Positions 1 through 7,672 of a stretch of 64,000 bases of DNA are shown piece after piece. Location: the NCBI GenBank assembly GCA_026014685.1, contig JAOZHW010000003.1, forward strand, positions 99,995 through 163,994, written 5' to 3'. Within the stretch, counting starts at the first letter, position 1. Every line of letters starts with the position of its first letter. The notes under the pieces are model-generated. The model did not search any database. It was not told where the DNA came from and saw nothing but the letters and a program-made list of their open reading frames with translations. Source of the DNA: Candidatus Bathyarchaeota archaeon (GTDB lineage: Archaea > Thermoproteota > Bathyarchaeia > Bathyarchaeales > Bathycorpusculaceae). The position numbers and the translations under genes are program-made.

Positions 1-2
1 CA

Positions 3-197
3 CGCGCCATCTCCGAACGCGTCAACGTTCCAGTCATAGCAAGCGGCGGCGCAGGCATACCCAAACACCTCCTCGACGTATTCACCGAGGGCAAAGCCGA
101 CGCGGCACTGGCTGCCTCGATTTTCCACTACAACAAGTACCCTGTTCCTGTTGTGAAAGATTACTTGCGTAAGATGGGGGTGACGATACGACAATGA
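3..197 (+). CDS. hisF: HisF C-terminus (imidazole glycerol phosphate synthase cyclase subunit), cut by window edge
   Basis: This is the 3' end of the cyclase subunit that closes the imidazole ring in histidine biosynthesis. The reading frame entering the window gives [19 protein letters not shown] and a final [13 protein letters not shown], which are the beta-7/beta-8 phosphate-binding and C-terminal motifs of HisF. Its TGA overlaps the ATG of hisI (ATGA), so the two are translationally coupled at the end of a his operon that lies upstream of the window. Only about 64 residues are visible. Confidence 0.9.
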   Translation, partial: RAISERVNVPVIASGGAGIPKHLLDVFTEGKADAALAASIFHYNKYPVPVVKDYLRKMGVTIRQ

Positions 198-526
198 CAC
201 CACCCGAACTACTCGCAAAACTCGATTTCAGCAAAGGCAACGGACTCATACCCGTCATAACCCAAGACGCTAAAACCAAAGAAATCCTCATGCAAGCCTA
301 CGCCAACAAAGAAGCAGTCGAATTAACCCTGAAAACGGGCAAAGCCACTTACTGGAGCCGCAGCCGAAACGAACTCTGGATAAAAGGTGAAACCAGTGGT
401 CACACACAGAAAATCGTTGCGGTGTACACTGACTGCGACTATGACTCACTGCTCTACGTGGTTGAACAGACTGGACCAGCTTGCCACACAGGCGAATACA
501 GCTGCTTCCACAAAAAACTGCTGTAA
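194..526 (+). CDS. hisI: Phosphoribosyl-AMP cyclohydrolase HisI
   Basis: It hydrolyses the N1-C6 bond of phosphoribosyl-AMP in step 3 of histidine biosynthesis. The 110-residue protein is a stand-alone cyclohydrolase with no HisE fusion. It shows the family motifs [10 protein letters not shown] (about residues 53-62), the metal-binding DCDYD (about 80-84) and GPACHTG followed by SCF near the C-terminus. Translation is coupled to hisF by an ATGA overlap. A T-rich stretch follows the stop codon, which suggests that it is the last gene of the operon. Confidence 0.95.
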   Translation: MTPPELLAKLDFSKGNGLIPVITQDAKTKEILMQAYANKEAVELTLKTGKATYWSRSRNELWIKGETSGHTQKIVAVYTDCDYDSLLYVVEQTGPACHTGEYSCFHKKLL

Positions 527-546
527 ACAACTTATTCCGACTTAAC

Positions 547-562
547 TTTTTTATTATTTTTT
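547..562 (+). terminator. T-rich terminator after hisI
   Basis: Two runs of six T separated by A/T lie about 20 nt after the hisI stop. Oligo-T tracts without a strong hairpin are the usual archaeal intrinsic terminator. There is no transcript evidence. Confidence 0.45.
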
Positions 563-600
563 GAAAAGGCTTAATTCTCCATGAGGCTATTTAATGAATC

Positions 601-930
601 ATGCAAATCCAAGTTGAGAAACTGCCACAACCATTAAAGCGTAAAGGATTGGATAAGAAGCTAGAGGAGATTTGCATACGGAACGATGTTGTTTTTTTGG
701 CAGTTTTCGGGTCATACGTACGAGGCGAGCAGCATAGAGGAAGCGATGTTGACATCGCTATCGAATTCGATCCAAGTAAGCCTAAGAGTCTCTTGGATTT
801 AGTGGGGTTAGAAGATGAATTGAGCGTGGCTTTCAAGCGGAAAGTAGACCTGGGAATTTTCAGAAGTTTAAGCCCTTACATTATTGATGACGTAAAACGA
901 GAGATGATAGTTGTTTATGACAAAAGATGA
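601..930 (+). CDS. mntA: MNT-type nucleotidyltransferase, antitoxin of a HepT/MntA pair
   Basis: It is a minimal nucleotidyltransferase of the DNA polymerase beta superfamily. The GSYVRG motif (about residues 37-42) is followed by SDVDIAIEF, giving the two metal-binding aspartates D49 and D51. In characterised MntA/HepT pairs this enzyme AMPylates a tyrosine of the HEPN RNase and silences it; applying this here is family inference. The 3' end overlaps the downstream HEPN gene by 14 nt, the normal arrangement. At 109 residues it is full length for the family. Confidence 0.88.
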   Translation: MQIQVEKLPQPLKRKGLDKKLEEICIRNDVVFLAVFGSYVRGEQHRGSDVDIAIEFDPSKPKSLLDLVGLEDELSVAFKRKVDLGIFRSLSPYIIDDVKREMIVVYDKR

Positions 931-1255
931 GGCCTACTTAAAACATATTTTAGACGCCATATCAGCTATAGAGAAGTTTTCCCAAGGGCTCTCTAAAGAG
1001 GAATTCTTTGAAAACCAAGAAAAACAATTTGCGGTTCTACGTGCTCTTGAGGTTGTCGGTGAAGCAACCAAGAATTTAAGTAGCGAATTAAAAAATAAAT
1101 ACTCTGAAATGAATTGGCGAAAAATTGCTGGAATGCGCGATAAACTAATTCACGCATATTTTGTCGTTGACTTACTTTTAGTTTGGGACACTATAACGAT
1201 TGACCTTCCGCGGCTGAAAGCGTTAATTAAAAAGATGCTGGCGGATATCCAGTAG
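917..1255 (+). CDS. hepT: HEPN-domain RNase toxin (DUF86, HepT)
   Basis: It is a helical HEPN protein of the DUF86/HepT family, a metal-independent RNase toxin. The active-site motif R-x4-H-x-Y is intact (RDKLIHAY, R74, H79 and Y81 counted from the ATG at 917). The tyrosine is the residue modified by the partner nucleotidyltransferase in characterised systems. A TTG at 911 could also initiate, but the ATG at 917 fits better. The protein is 112 residues from that ATG. It overlaps the upstream antitoxin and is otherwise unrelated to its neighbours. Confidence 0.88.
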   Translation: MTKDEAYLKHILDAISAIEKFSQGLSKEEFFENQEKQFAVLRALEVVGEATKNLSSELKNKYSEMNWRKIAGMRDKLIHAYFVVDLLLVWDTITIDLPRLKALIKKMLADIQ

Positions 1256-1331
1256 TACGACCGTCTCCATCACACTTTGTAGTGAATGCTTTTAAACGAA
1301 CTGGCTACACTATTCTATTTGTGGAACAATC

Positions 1332-2387
1332 ATGTCTCTTCATCCCGCCATGCTCTACACTCGCCAAAGCAACGGCAAAGTCAAATGCAACCTCTGTGCA
1401 CGCCACTGCCTCATAAGCGACGGAGCACCAGGCTTCTGCTTAGTTCGCAAAAACCAAGGCGGCAACCTCTTCACCCTCAACTACGGCAAAGCCGTCTCCG
1501 CAGGCGTCGACCCCATCGGCAAAAAACCCCTCACTCACTTCCACCCCGGCGCACTGGTGATGTCGGTTGCGGCTGCTGGCTGCAATTTCCGCTGCCAATT
1601 CTGCGACAACTGGATGATAAGCCAAGACCACGAAGTCGCAGGCAAACCCTTCCCCCCCGAAGAAGCAATCAAAGCAGCAAAAAACGCCTTCTGCCAAGGC
1701 TTAAGCTACACATACACTGAACCCACCATCTTTATGGAATACGCCTATGACATGGCTAAACTTGCCAAAGAAGCAGGGCTATTCAACACCTTCGTAACCA
1801 ACGGCTACATGACGCCTGAGGCAGTGAAAACTATCGCGCCTTACTTGGATGCGGCTACTGTGGATTTCAAGGGCGGCGGTGACCCCGACTTTTACCGCTC
1901 TGCTATGGGCGTGCCAAACGTGGAGCCCATCTACGAGTCGCTTAAGGAACTCAAACTCCAAGGCGTTCACATAGAACTCACCAACCTTGTCGTGCCCAAA
2001 TCAGGCGACTCCCCCGAACGCATCCGCGCCCTCGCAAAGTGGATAAAGGACTACTTGGGCGCCGACACCCCGTTTCATCTGCTGCGATTCCACCCCGACT
2101 ATAAATTAACAACTACTCCCGCGACGAGCGTGCAGGAAATGGAGCAGGCGTATTTGACAGCCAAAAACCAAGGCCTCAACTACGTCTACATCGGAAACGT
2201 CCCTGGTCACCCTGCAGAGAACACGGTCTGCCCCAACTGCGATACCGCCGTCATCAAACGCTACAGCTTCGAAATCACCCAGTGGAACCTCACTGCCGAC
2301 ATGAAATGCCCAGTCTGTGGACAAGCCATCCCTATAAAAGGCGAACTACACCAATCCAGCCAAAAATTTCCCTACGCCCTTTTTTAA
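1332..2387 (+). CDS. amrS: AmmeMemoRadiSam system radical SAM enzyme (AmrS)
   Basis: It is a radical SAM protein of the pyruvate formate-lyase activase-like group. The [4Fe-4S]/SAM motif is C-x3-C-x2-C at CNFRCQFC (C84, C88, C91). The N-terminus has extra cysteine pairs (CNLCARHC), and the C-terminus ends in a rubredoxin-like zinc ribbon (CPNC and CPVC). This layout and the motif TYTEPTIFMEYAYD match the AmrS family, which often occurs with Memo and AMMECR1. Neither partner is in this window, and the substrate is not established. A second, divergent radical SAM gene follows immediately. Confidence 0.85.
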   Translation: MSLHPAMLYTRQSNGKVKCNLCARHCLISDGAPGFCLVRKNQGGNLFTLNYGKAVSAGVDPIGKKPLTHFHPGALVMSVAAAGCNFRCQFCDNWMISQDHEVAGKPFPPEEAIKAAKNAFCQGLSYTYTEPTIFMEYAYDMAKLAKEAGLFNTFVTNGYMTPEAVKTIAPYLDAATVDFKGGGDPDFYRSAMGVPNVEPIYESLKELKLQGVHIELTNLVVPKSGDSPERIRALAKWIKDYLGADTPFHLLRFHPDYKLTTTPATSVQEMEQAYLTAKNQGLNYVYIGNVPGHPAENTVCPNCDTAVIKRYSFEITQWNLTADMKCPVCGQAIPIKGELHQSSQKFPYALF

Positions 2388-2436
2388 GCTCAAACAGCCA
2401 ATAGTAACAGGGTGTAGAAGCACGTCGTCTGATGAG

Positions 2437-3477
2437 TTGGCACGGGCGAGTTTAGCTAGGTACTTTGCTATTACAGAAAACAAGACGGTAGCCAAGTTTC
2501 TGATAGCAAAAAAAGTAGCTGCCGACTTCTCAAACCTCGATTCATTAGCTTCACTGTGGCAGCAACACCAAAAATGCACCCAAGACTTCCTCAACCTCGA
2601 GCGGCAACTCGACAACGGCACAACCAGCTTTCTGAGGGCTACACCAGAAAAATCCTACTTAGACCTAAAAATCCAAATAGCCACCGACATCCTCCAACGC
2701 TGCCACCTCTGCAGCCGCCAATGCCACATAAACAGGCTGGCTGATCAGTTGGGGTATTGTGGCTGCGGCAACGCTCTGCCTGTTTCCAGCATTTTTGCTC
2801 ACACTGGCGAGGAACCCGAACTTGTGCCCTCTGGCACGGTGTTCACGATGGGCTGCACAATTCGTTGCCGTCACTGTCAAAACTGGGAGATTTCACAGTG
2901 GAAAGAAACCCCCATCGAATACACGCCTAAAGAACTCGCAGAAGAAATCGAAACCCTGCATTCAAAGGGTTGCCGAAACATCAACTTGGTCGGTGGAGAA
3001 CCGACCCCGTGGCTGAAGCATTGGCTAAACACATTCACTTACGTCAACGAAAACGTGCCCGTAGTCTGGAATTCTAACGCTTACTACAGCCCCCAAACCG
3101 CACAGTTGCTGGCGGGGTTCGCAGATGTTTACCTACTGGATTTCAAGTATGGCCCAGGTAATTGCGCTGAACGCATATCTGACGCTCCAAACTACTGGCA
3201 AGTCTGCACACGCAACCATCTTGAAGCCAAAAAGTACGGTGAACTCTTGGTGCGGGTGCTGGTTTTGCCTGGTCATTTGGAGTGCTGCACTAAGCCGATA
3301 CTGCAGTGGATCGCCAAAAACTTGGGTGCTGGTACACGGGTTAATTTGATGTTTCAGTATCGTCCTGAGTGGCGGGCAGATGAATTGCCAGAATTAAGGC
3401 GCAGGCTTACCAAAGCGGAGATGGATTTGGCGTTGCAGTTGGCTAAAGAGGCTGGCTTAAAGAACTTGGTCAACTAG
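2437..3477 (+). CDS. Radical SAM protein, PflA/AmrS-related
   Basis: It has the radical SAM motif GCTIRCRHCQNW (C140, C144, C147) and an upstream cysteine block CHLCSRQCHINR that resembles the N-terminus of AmrS. It then carries an NLVGGEPTPW segment typical of the SAM-binding beta strands. An N-terminal region of about 85 residues precedes these motifs. No ATG is available: TTG at 2437 is the first usable start, but the frame stays open upstream into amrS, so the N-terminus is uncertain. It lies 49 nt after amrS and is probably co-transcribed. The substrate is unknown. Confidence 0.72.
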   Translation: MARASLARYFAITENKTVAKFLIAKKVAADFSNLDSLASLWQQHQKCTQDFLNLERQLDNGTTSFLRATPEKSYLDLKIQIATDILQRCHLCSRQCHINRLADQLGYCGCGNALPVSSIFAHTGEEPELVPSGTVFTMGCTIRCRHCQNWEISQWKETPIEYTPKELAEEIETLHSKGCRNINLVGGEPTPWLKHWLNTFTYVNENVPVVWNSNAYYSPQTAQLLAGFADVYLLDFKYGPGNCAERISDAPNYWQVCTRNHLEAKKYGELLVRVLVLPGHLECCTKPILQWIAKNLGAGTRVNLMFQYRPEWRADELPELRRRLTKAEMDLALQLAKEAGLKNLVN

Positions 3478-3518
3478 ACGCGGTCAAGTCTTATTAAGCC
3501 AAACCTAAAACTGCATCA

Positions 3519-4379
3519 GTGAAAACAATGACAAAGTACCGTGCATTAGCCGTTGCAGCCAGCTACTGGAAACCCAACGACAACTACCTTGACAGGATAG
3601 CTGAGGCGCTTGAGGGTAGAATTCTCGACGGAGACTTCGTGGTGGTTTCAGAAAAAGCTATAGCCATAGCTACTGGAACCATAATCGACGAAAGCGCTAT
3701 AAAGGCTAGTGTCCATTCCAAATTCCTTGCCCATTTCTGGATGCGAACGATATGGGGCTGGTGCCTCGGCTACCTCTGTGGCTTTGGATTGCGGCTGATT
3801 CAACGGTTGCGCGAGTATCCATTGGAGTCGGGGACCAGGCACAAACAGTTGGCGCTTGAGCGGGCGGGGTTGCTGCAGGCACTTCTCTTCGGTTCAGAAG
3901 GCGGAATCGACGGCTCGAACTTGGCTTTTTCTTATGTGAGTTTGCCCCTAAAAGGCGCGGATGCTTATGCACAGCGCATTCAGAGACAAATCCGAGAAGT
4001 CCTCGGCAAAACCGTCTGTGTAGTCATCGCAGACACCGATAAAACGTACCGTTTCCGCAACTTCTACATTACACCACGCCCAAACCCGATGCGGGGAATT
4101 CATTCTTTTGGCGGAGTCTTCACATATGTTTTGGGCAGGATGCTGAGGCTTAAACGGAGTTCAACGCCTCTTGCTGTGGCGGGCTGTGAATTGTCTGCTG
4201 GTCAGGCGTTAACAATCACCAACATCGCTGACCGAGCTCGGGGGCCAGGTTCGGGTGCGACGGTGTGGGATATGGCGTCGCGGTTCCACGTTAACGTTGA
4301 CTCAGTGAGTTGGGAGATGCTGGATCGCGTGGTCCATACGCCCTTGGTGATTGTAAGAAAAGTTCTGCACTACACATAA
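3519..4379 (+). CDS. Coenzyme F420-0:L-glutamate ligase family protein (CofE-like)
   Basis: It resembles the CofE fold. The segment GDFVVVSEKAIAIATG (about residues 38-53) matches the N-terminal strand/loop that binds metal and GTP in CofE. VIADTD and ELSAGQALTITNIADRARG match the central and C-terminal motifs. At 286 residues it is slightly longer than typical CofE, with an insertion around residues 70-100. It could be the F420 ligase or an archaeal paralogue of unknown substrate; no other F420 gene is visible. Starts at GTG 3519 or ATG 3528 are both possible. Confidence 0.62.
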   Translation: MKTMTKYRALAVAASYWKPNDNYLDRIAEALEGRILDGDFVVVSEKAIAIATGTIIDESAIKASVHSKFLAHFWMRTIWGWCLGYLCGFGLRLIQRLREYPLESGTRHKQLALERAGLLQALLFGSEGGIDGSNLAFSYVSLPLKGADAYAQRIQRQIREVLGKTVCVVIADTDKTYRFRNFYITPRPNPMRGIHSFGGVFTYVLGRMLRLKRSSTPLAVAGCELSAGQALTITNIADRARGPGSGATVWDMASRFHVNVDSVSWEMLDRVVHTPLVIVRKVLHYT

Positions 4380-4482
4380 ATGCTTGAAAACCTTAACCAA
4401 AATAACAGAAAACCCGTTTTCTGGAGAGCAAGACATAAAAATTGGCTTGCAAGCTCTATGCGGAAATACGATGGGATAAACT

Positions 4483-5991
4483 ATGGAAGAAGCACTTCAA
4501 AAGATGGATGCATTCTTTAATCCACGCTCAGTCGCAGTCATCGGCGCAACCAAAAAGTCCGACAAAGCAGGGAACGTTATCTTTAAAAACTTAGCTATAA
4601 ACAAGCAGCGCGGCGTTCTCAAAGCGGAACTCTATCCTGTTAATCCAGGTGAAGAATCTATCTTGGGTTTTAAATGCTACAAGACGCTAAGCAGTGTCCC
4701 CGGCGAAGTGGATTTGATGGTTGTTATCGTTCCCGCCAAGATTGTCCCATCAGTAATGGAAGAAGCTGTTAACAAAAAAGTTAAGACCGCAATCATAATC
4801 ACCGCGGGCTTCAAGGAAGTCGGTAACAAAGAACTTGAAGACCAAGTCATATCCATCGCAGCCAAAGGCGGTATCCGAATTTTGGGCCCCAACTGCCTCG
4901 GGGTTTACTACTCTAAAACAGGAATCGACACCCTGTTTCTGCCTGAAACAAAGACACTTACCACAGGCGAAGATGTGGTTGCCACACCCCGTCCTCTTCC
5001 CGGATGCATAGCTATGATAACTCAGAGTGGCGCTTTCGGTGTAGCCGCACTCGACTACCTTACTGGTCGCCAGATGGGTGTATCGAAATTCGTTTCTTTC
5101 GGTAACAAGAGTGATGTCTCTGAATCTGACATACTCAACTACCTCATGTATGACAAGGAAACCAAAGTCATCCTCGTCTACCTTGAAGACGTCAAAAATG
5201 GCCGCGACTTCATAAAGATCGCTAAAAAAGTCACTCTCAAAAAACCCGTTGTCGTCATCAAGTCCGGTCGCAGCAGTGCAGGTGCACGGGCCGCAGCTAG
5301 CCACACAGGCGCCATTGCAGGCAGTGATAAAGTCTACGACGCCGCCTTCGAGCAAAGCGGAGTAATTCGTGCACATAACATGGAAGACTTCTTTGACATC
5401 GGCAAAGCGCTTGCCATGCAGCCTCCAGCTATGGGCAAAAACATCGGTATTTTAACTGACGCAGGTGGACCCGGAGTCATGACCGTCGATGAATTGGAAA
5501 CTCTGGGCTTAACTGTGGAGCACTTCACCGAAGAGACAGAGGCGAAGTTTGAGGAACTTAAAAAGAAGGGAGCTATCCTCCAAATCGCCGCAACTCACAA
5601 CCCCGTTGACTTAACGGGTTCAGTGACTGACGAGCAGTTTGTGACTTCAGCTGACATTATGTTCCAAGACCCAAACATACACGGCATCATCCTCTTAGGT
5701 TTACATCATATGCCAGGCTTACGCGAAAAATACATTGACGGCATCGTAGAAGTAGCCAAAAAATACCAAAAACCCCTCGTAATGTGCGACATAGGCGAAA
5801 CAGAAATGGCGCTCTATACTCGCAGTCGCTTTGACCGCCTCTGTGTGCCTTCGTTTGGTTCACCTGAGGATGCAGCCTGCGCTATGGCTTCTCTGGTTCA
5901 CTACGGTGAATACCTCAAACGGAACGGCGCATTTGAAGACTACCTTGCTAACTACAAAAAATCCTGCAACGCAACTAAAGCTAAAAAGTAA
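4483..5991 (+). CDS. acdA: Acyl-CoA synthetase (NDP-forming), alpha subunit
   Basis: This is the CoA-binding and ligase (succinyl-CoA synthetase-like) half of an ADP-forming acyl-CoA synthetase, which makes ATP from acetyl- or acyl-CoA. The order is an N-terminal CoA-binding Rossmann domain (SVAVIGATKK), GPNCLGVY, ITQSGAFG, and the segment with the phosphorylated histidine, ASHTGAIAGSD. At 502 residues it lacks the ATP-grasp domain, so a separate beta subunit should be encoded elsewhere; none is in the window. The acyl substrate cannot be told from sequence. It ends convergently with ribK, overlapping by 11 nt. Confidence 0.82.
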   Translation: MEEALQKMDAFFNPRSVAVIGATKKSDKAGNVIFKNLAINKQRGVLKAELYPVNPGEESILGFKCYKTLSSVPGEVDLMVVIVPAKIVPSVMEEAVNKKVKTAIIITAGFKEVGNKELEDQVISIAAKGGIRILGPNCLGVYYSKTGIDTLFLPETKTLTTGEDVVATPRPLPGCIAMITQSGAFGVAALDYLTGRQMGVSKFVSFGNKSDVSESDILNYLMYDKETKVILVYLEDVKNGRDFIKIAKKVTLKKPVVVIKSGRSSAGARAAASHTGAIAGSDKVYDAAFEQSGVIRAHNMEDFFDIGKALAMQPPAMGKNIGILTDAGGPGVMTVDELETLGLTVEHFTEETEAKFEELKKKGAILQIAATHNPVDLTGSVTDEQFVTSADIMFQDPNIHGIILLGLHHMPGLREKYIDGIVEVAKKYQKPLVMCDIGETEMALYTRSRFDRLCVPSFGSPEDAACAMASLVHYGEYLKRNGAFEDYLANYKKSCNATKAKK

Positions 5992-6376
5992 CCGTTAAGG
6001 TCACCATTGAGCCATCCGCAAGCCCCAGTTTTCCACGGAGATAGACTGGCGAGATAATTTCTAGCACGTCATCTGGGTATTTGGGGATTTGTGGAATTAT
6101 TATGGCACATTCAATTGTGCCGATGACTGCCTTGTATAGGTTGCCTGGGCAGTAGCCTTTTTCTGGTTCAATAACGAATTGAGCAGAACCTTGTAGCTGT
6201 TTTCTTTTTTCCGCCATCTCCTTTGATAAGCGTAGATTTAAGGTGCCTGAGTATGGGGTGAAGCCCACTTTGCGCTGGATTTGCCGCCTAACCCAAGTTA
6301 ATTCTAAAAACTTTTTTCCTTCACGTTTGCCAGAGAAGACTGTACCCTCAAAAATCAGATGCGGCACGCCGCTCAC
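5981..6376 (-). CDS. ribK: CTP-dependent riboflavin kinase
   Basis: It phosphorylates riboflavin to FMN using CTP, the archaeal route to flavin cofactors (DUF120 family). The protein has 131 residues. It shows the beta-barrel pattern of the family: a GTVFSGKREG turn near the N-terminus, GFTPYSGTLNLRL (substrate-binding loop), and a C-terminal ISPVYLRGKLGLADGSMVTL. It lacks the N-terminal winged helix found in some homologues. It follows the upstream gene with a 4-nt ATGA overlap. Confidence 0.85.
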   Translation of the reverse strand: MSGVPHLIFEGTVFSGKREGKKFLELTWVRRQIQRKVGFTPYSGTLNLRLSKEMAEKRKQLQGSAQFVIEPEKGYCPGNLYKAVIGTIECAIIIPQIPKYPDDVLEIISPVYLRGKLGLADGSMVTLTVTF

Positions 6377-6756
6377 TGCTGTGCTTTTAGCCAGTGTGCT
6401 ACTGACTTTAGAATTGGGTCAGCGGAGATGTCTACGACTGGCACGATCATTTTTTCTTTGGTTTCGATTGTTTGCATATAACGAGGCATCATGGCGTAGC
6501 CCACGTATGTCCAGTAGACTTTGCGTTTTTCTAACAGTTCTTTAGCAACAGCGATGTTAGATGCTGTTAAGGGGAAATAGAGGAACACTACGCCGTCAAC
6601 CCAGTAGAGCCCTGCTAATTTGCCGCCTGCTATGACTGAGGTGAAGCGGGCGATTTCTTCGGGGCTTCCGAAGCGGGTTTTCTCCATGATTACGATTTCG
6701 CGGAATGGCTCATAAGAAACTGTTACGTCATGCTTACCAGACAAACACTTATCCAT
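6373..6756 (-). CDS. Conserved hypothetical protein upstream of ribK
   Basis: The 127-residue protein has no family that I recognise. It appears soluble, with mixed alpha/beta composition and no signal peptide or cysteines of note apart from one near the start. Its stop overlaps the ribK start by 4 nt, so the two are translationally coupled and may act together. The divergent upstream gene is an endonuclease III. No function is proposed. Confidence 0.65.
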   Translation of the reverse strand: MDKCLSGKHDVTVSYEPFREIVIMEKTRFGSPEEIARFTSVIAGGKLAGLYWVDGVVFLYFPLTASNIAVAKELLEKRKVYWTYVGYAMMPRYMQTIETKEKMIVPVVDISADPILKSVAHWLKAQQ

Positions 6757-6994
6757 CCAAAGCTACCCCTAACAGTGTCAGCGGTAACTTATTTAATTTT
6801 GCCACAAGCCGAGCTGAAGTTGTTCTCTTTGAGGACAATTTTTTTCGGGGGTAGATATGTGGGGTTAGGTTTGATTCAGCTTTTTCTATTGATGTTTTTC
6901 CGGTTTACTATTAGAATCCTAAAAATGCTTTTTTTGTGCGCAATTGGTATTTATAGCCAGATACAGCATAGAATTCAGAATTCTATCCGATGGG

Positions 6995-7672
6995 GTGAAG
7001 GCACACACGTTAACTGAAGCATGCGCACAAACAATTCTGTCAACTCTAAAAGACACTTTGAGTTTTCCCCATCTCGTCAAAGCTAGCGCCGACCCATTCG
7101 AAACGCTGGTTGTTACGATTATTTCACAGAACACCGCTGACACCAACACAGAGCGAGCTTTCAAAAAACTTGCCACGCACTTCAAAATAACCCCCCAAGA
7201 GTTGGCTAGCGCAGAATTAAACGAGATTGAAGAATGTATTCGCATCGGTGGACTCTACCAGAACAAAGCCAGAACCATCCAAACTGCCTCAAAAATCATT
7301 CTTGAAAAATTCGGTGGTACCCTAAAACCCATCTCGTTGTTGCCAGTTGAGGAGGCGCGAAAGGCTTTGATGGAAATTCCAGGTGTGGGCCCCAAAACGG
7401 CTGATGTGGTTTTGTTGTTTTCTTTGGGTAAGCCAACGATTCCTGTGGATACCCATGTTAATCGCGTGTCGAGGCGTCTGGGGTTGGCGCCATGTGAAGG
7501 CGGCTACGAAGATGTGCGGCTGAGCCTACAGTCGTTTTTCAAACCCAAAGATTACCTCTCAGTGCATTTACTGTTGATTTCGCATGGCAGAAAAACCTGC
7601 AAAGCACGCAACCCCCACTGCAACGCCTGCCCAGTTAACACCTACTGCCCATCTAAGGGGGTTACCGCATGA
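6995..7672 (+). CDS. nth: Endonuclease III (Nth), DNA glycosylase/AP lyase
   Basis: It excises oxidised pyrimidines and nicks the abasic site in base-excision repair. The helix-hairpin-helix IPGVGPKTAD carries the catalytic lysine (about K134) and PVDTHVNRVSRR the catalytic aspartate (about D152). Four cysteines (C202, C209, C212, C218) form the C-x6-C-x2-C-x5-C [4Fe-4S] loop. The GTG at 6995 gives 226 residues, close to the family norm; a longer reading from 6944 would add 17 residues. Its stop overlaps the start of the downstream helicase (ATGA). Confidence 0.9.
   Translation: MKAHTLTEACAQTILSTLKDTLSFPHLVKASADPFETLVVTIISQNTADTNTERAFKKLATHFKITPQELASAELNEIEECIRIGGLYQNKARTIQTASKIILEKFGGTLKPISLLPVEEARKALMEIPGVGPKTADVVLLFSLGKPTIPVDTHVNRVSRRLGLAPCEGGYEDVRLSLQSFFKPKDYLSVHLLLISHGRKTCKARNPHCNACPVNTYCPSKGVTA

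Noticed and set aside
4750-5376. 208-codon open frame on the minus strand
   Set aside because: It lies entirely inside the acyl-CoA synthetase gene on the other strand, and its translation has no family features.
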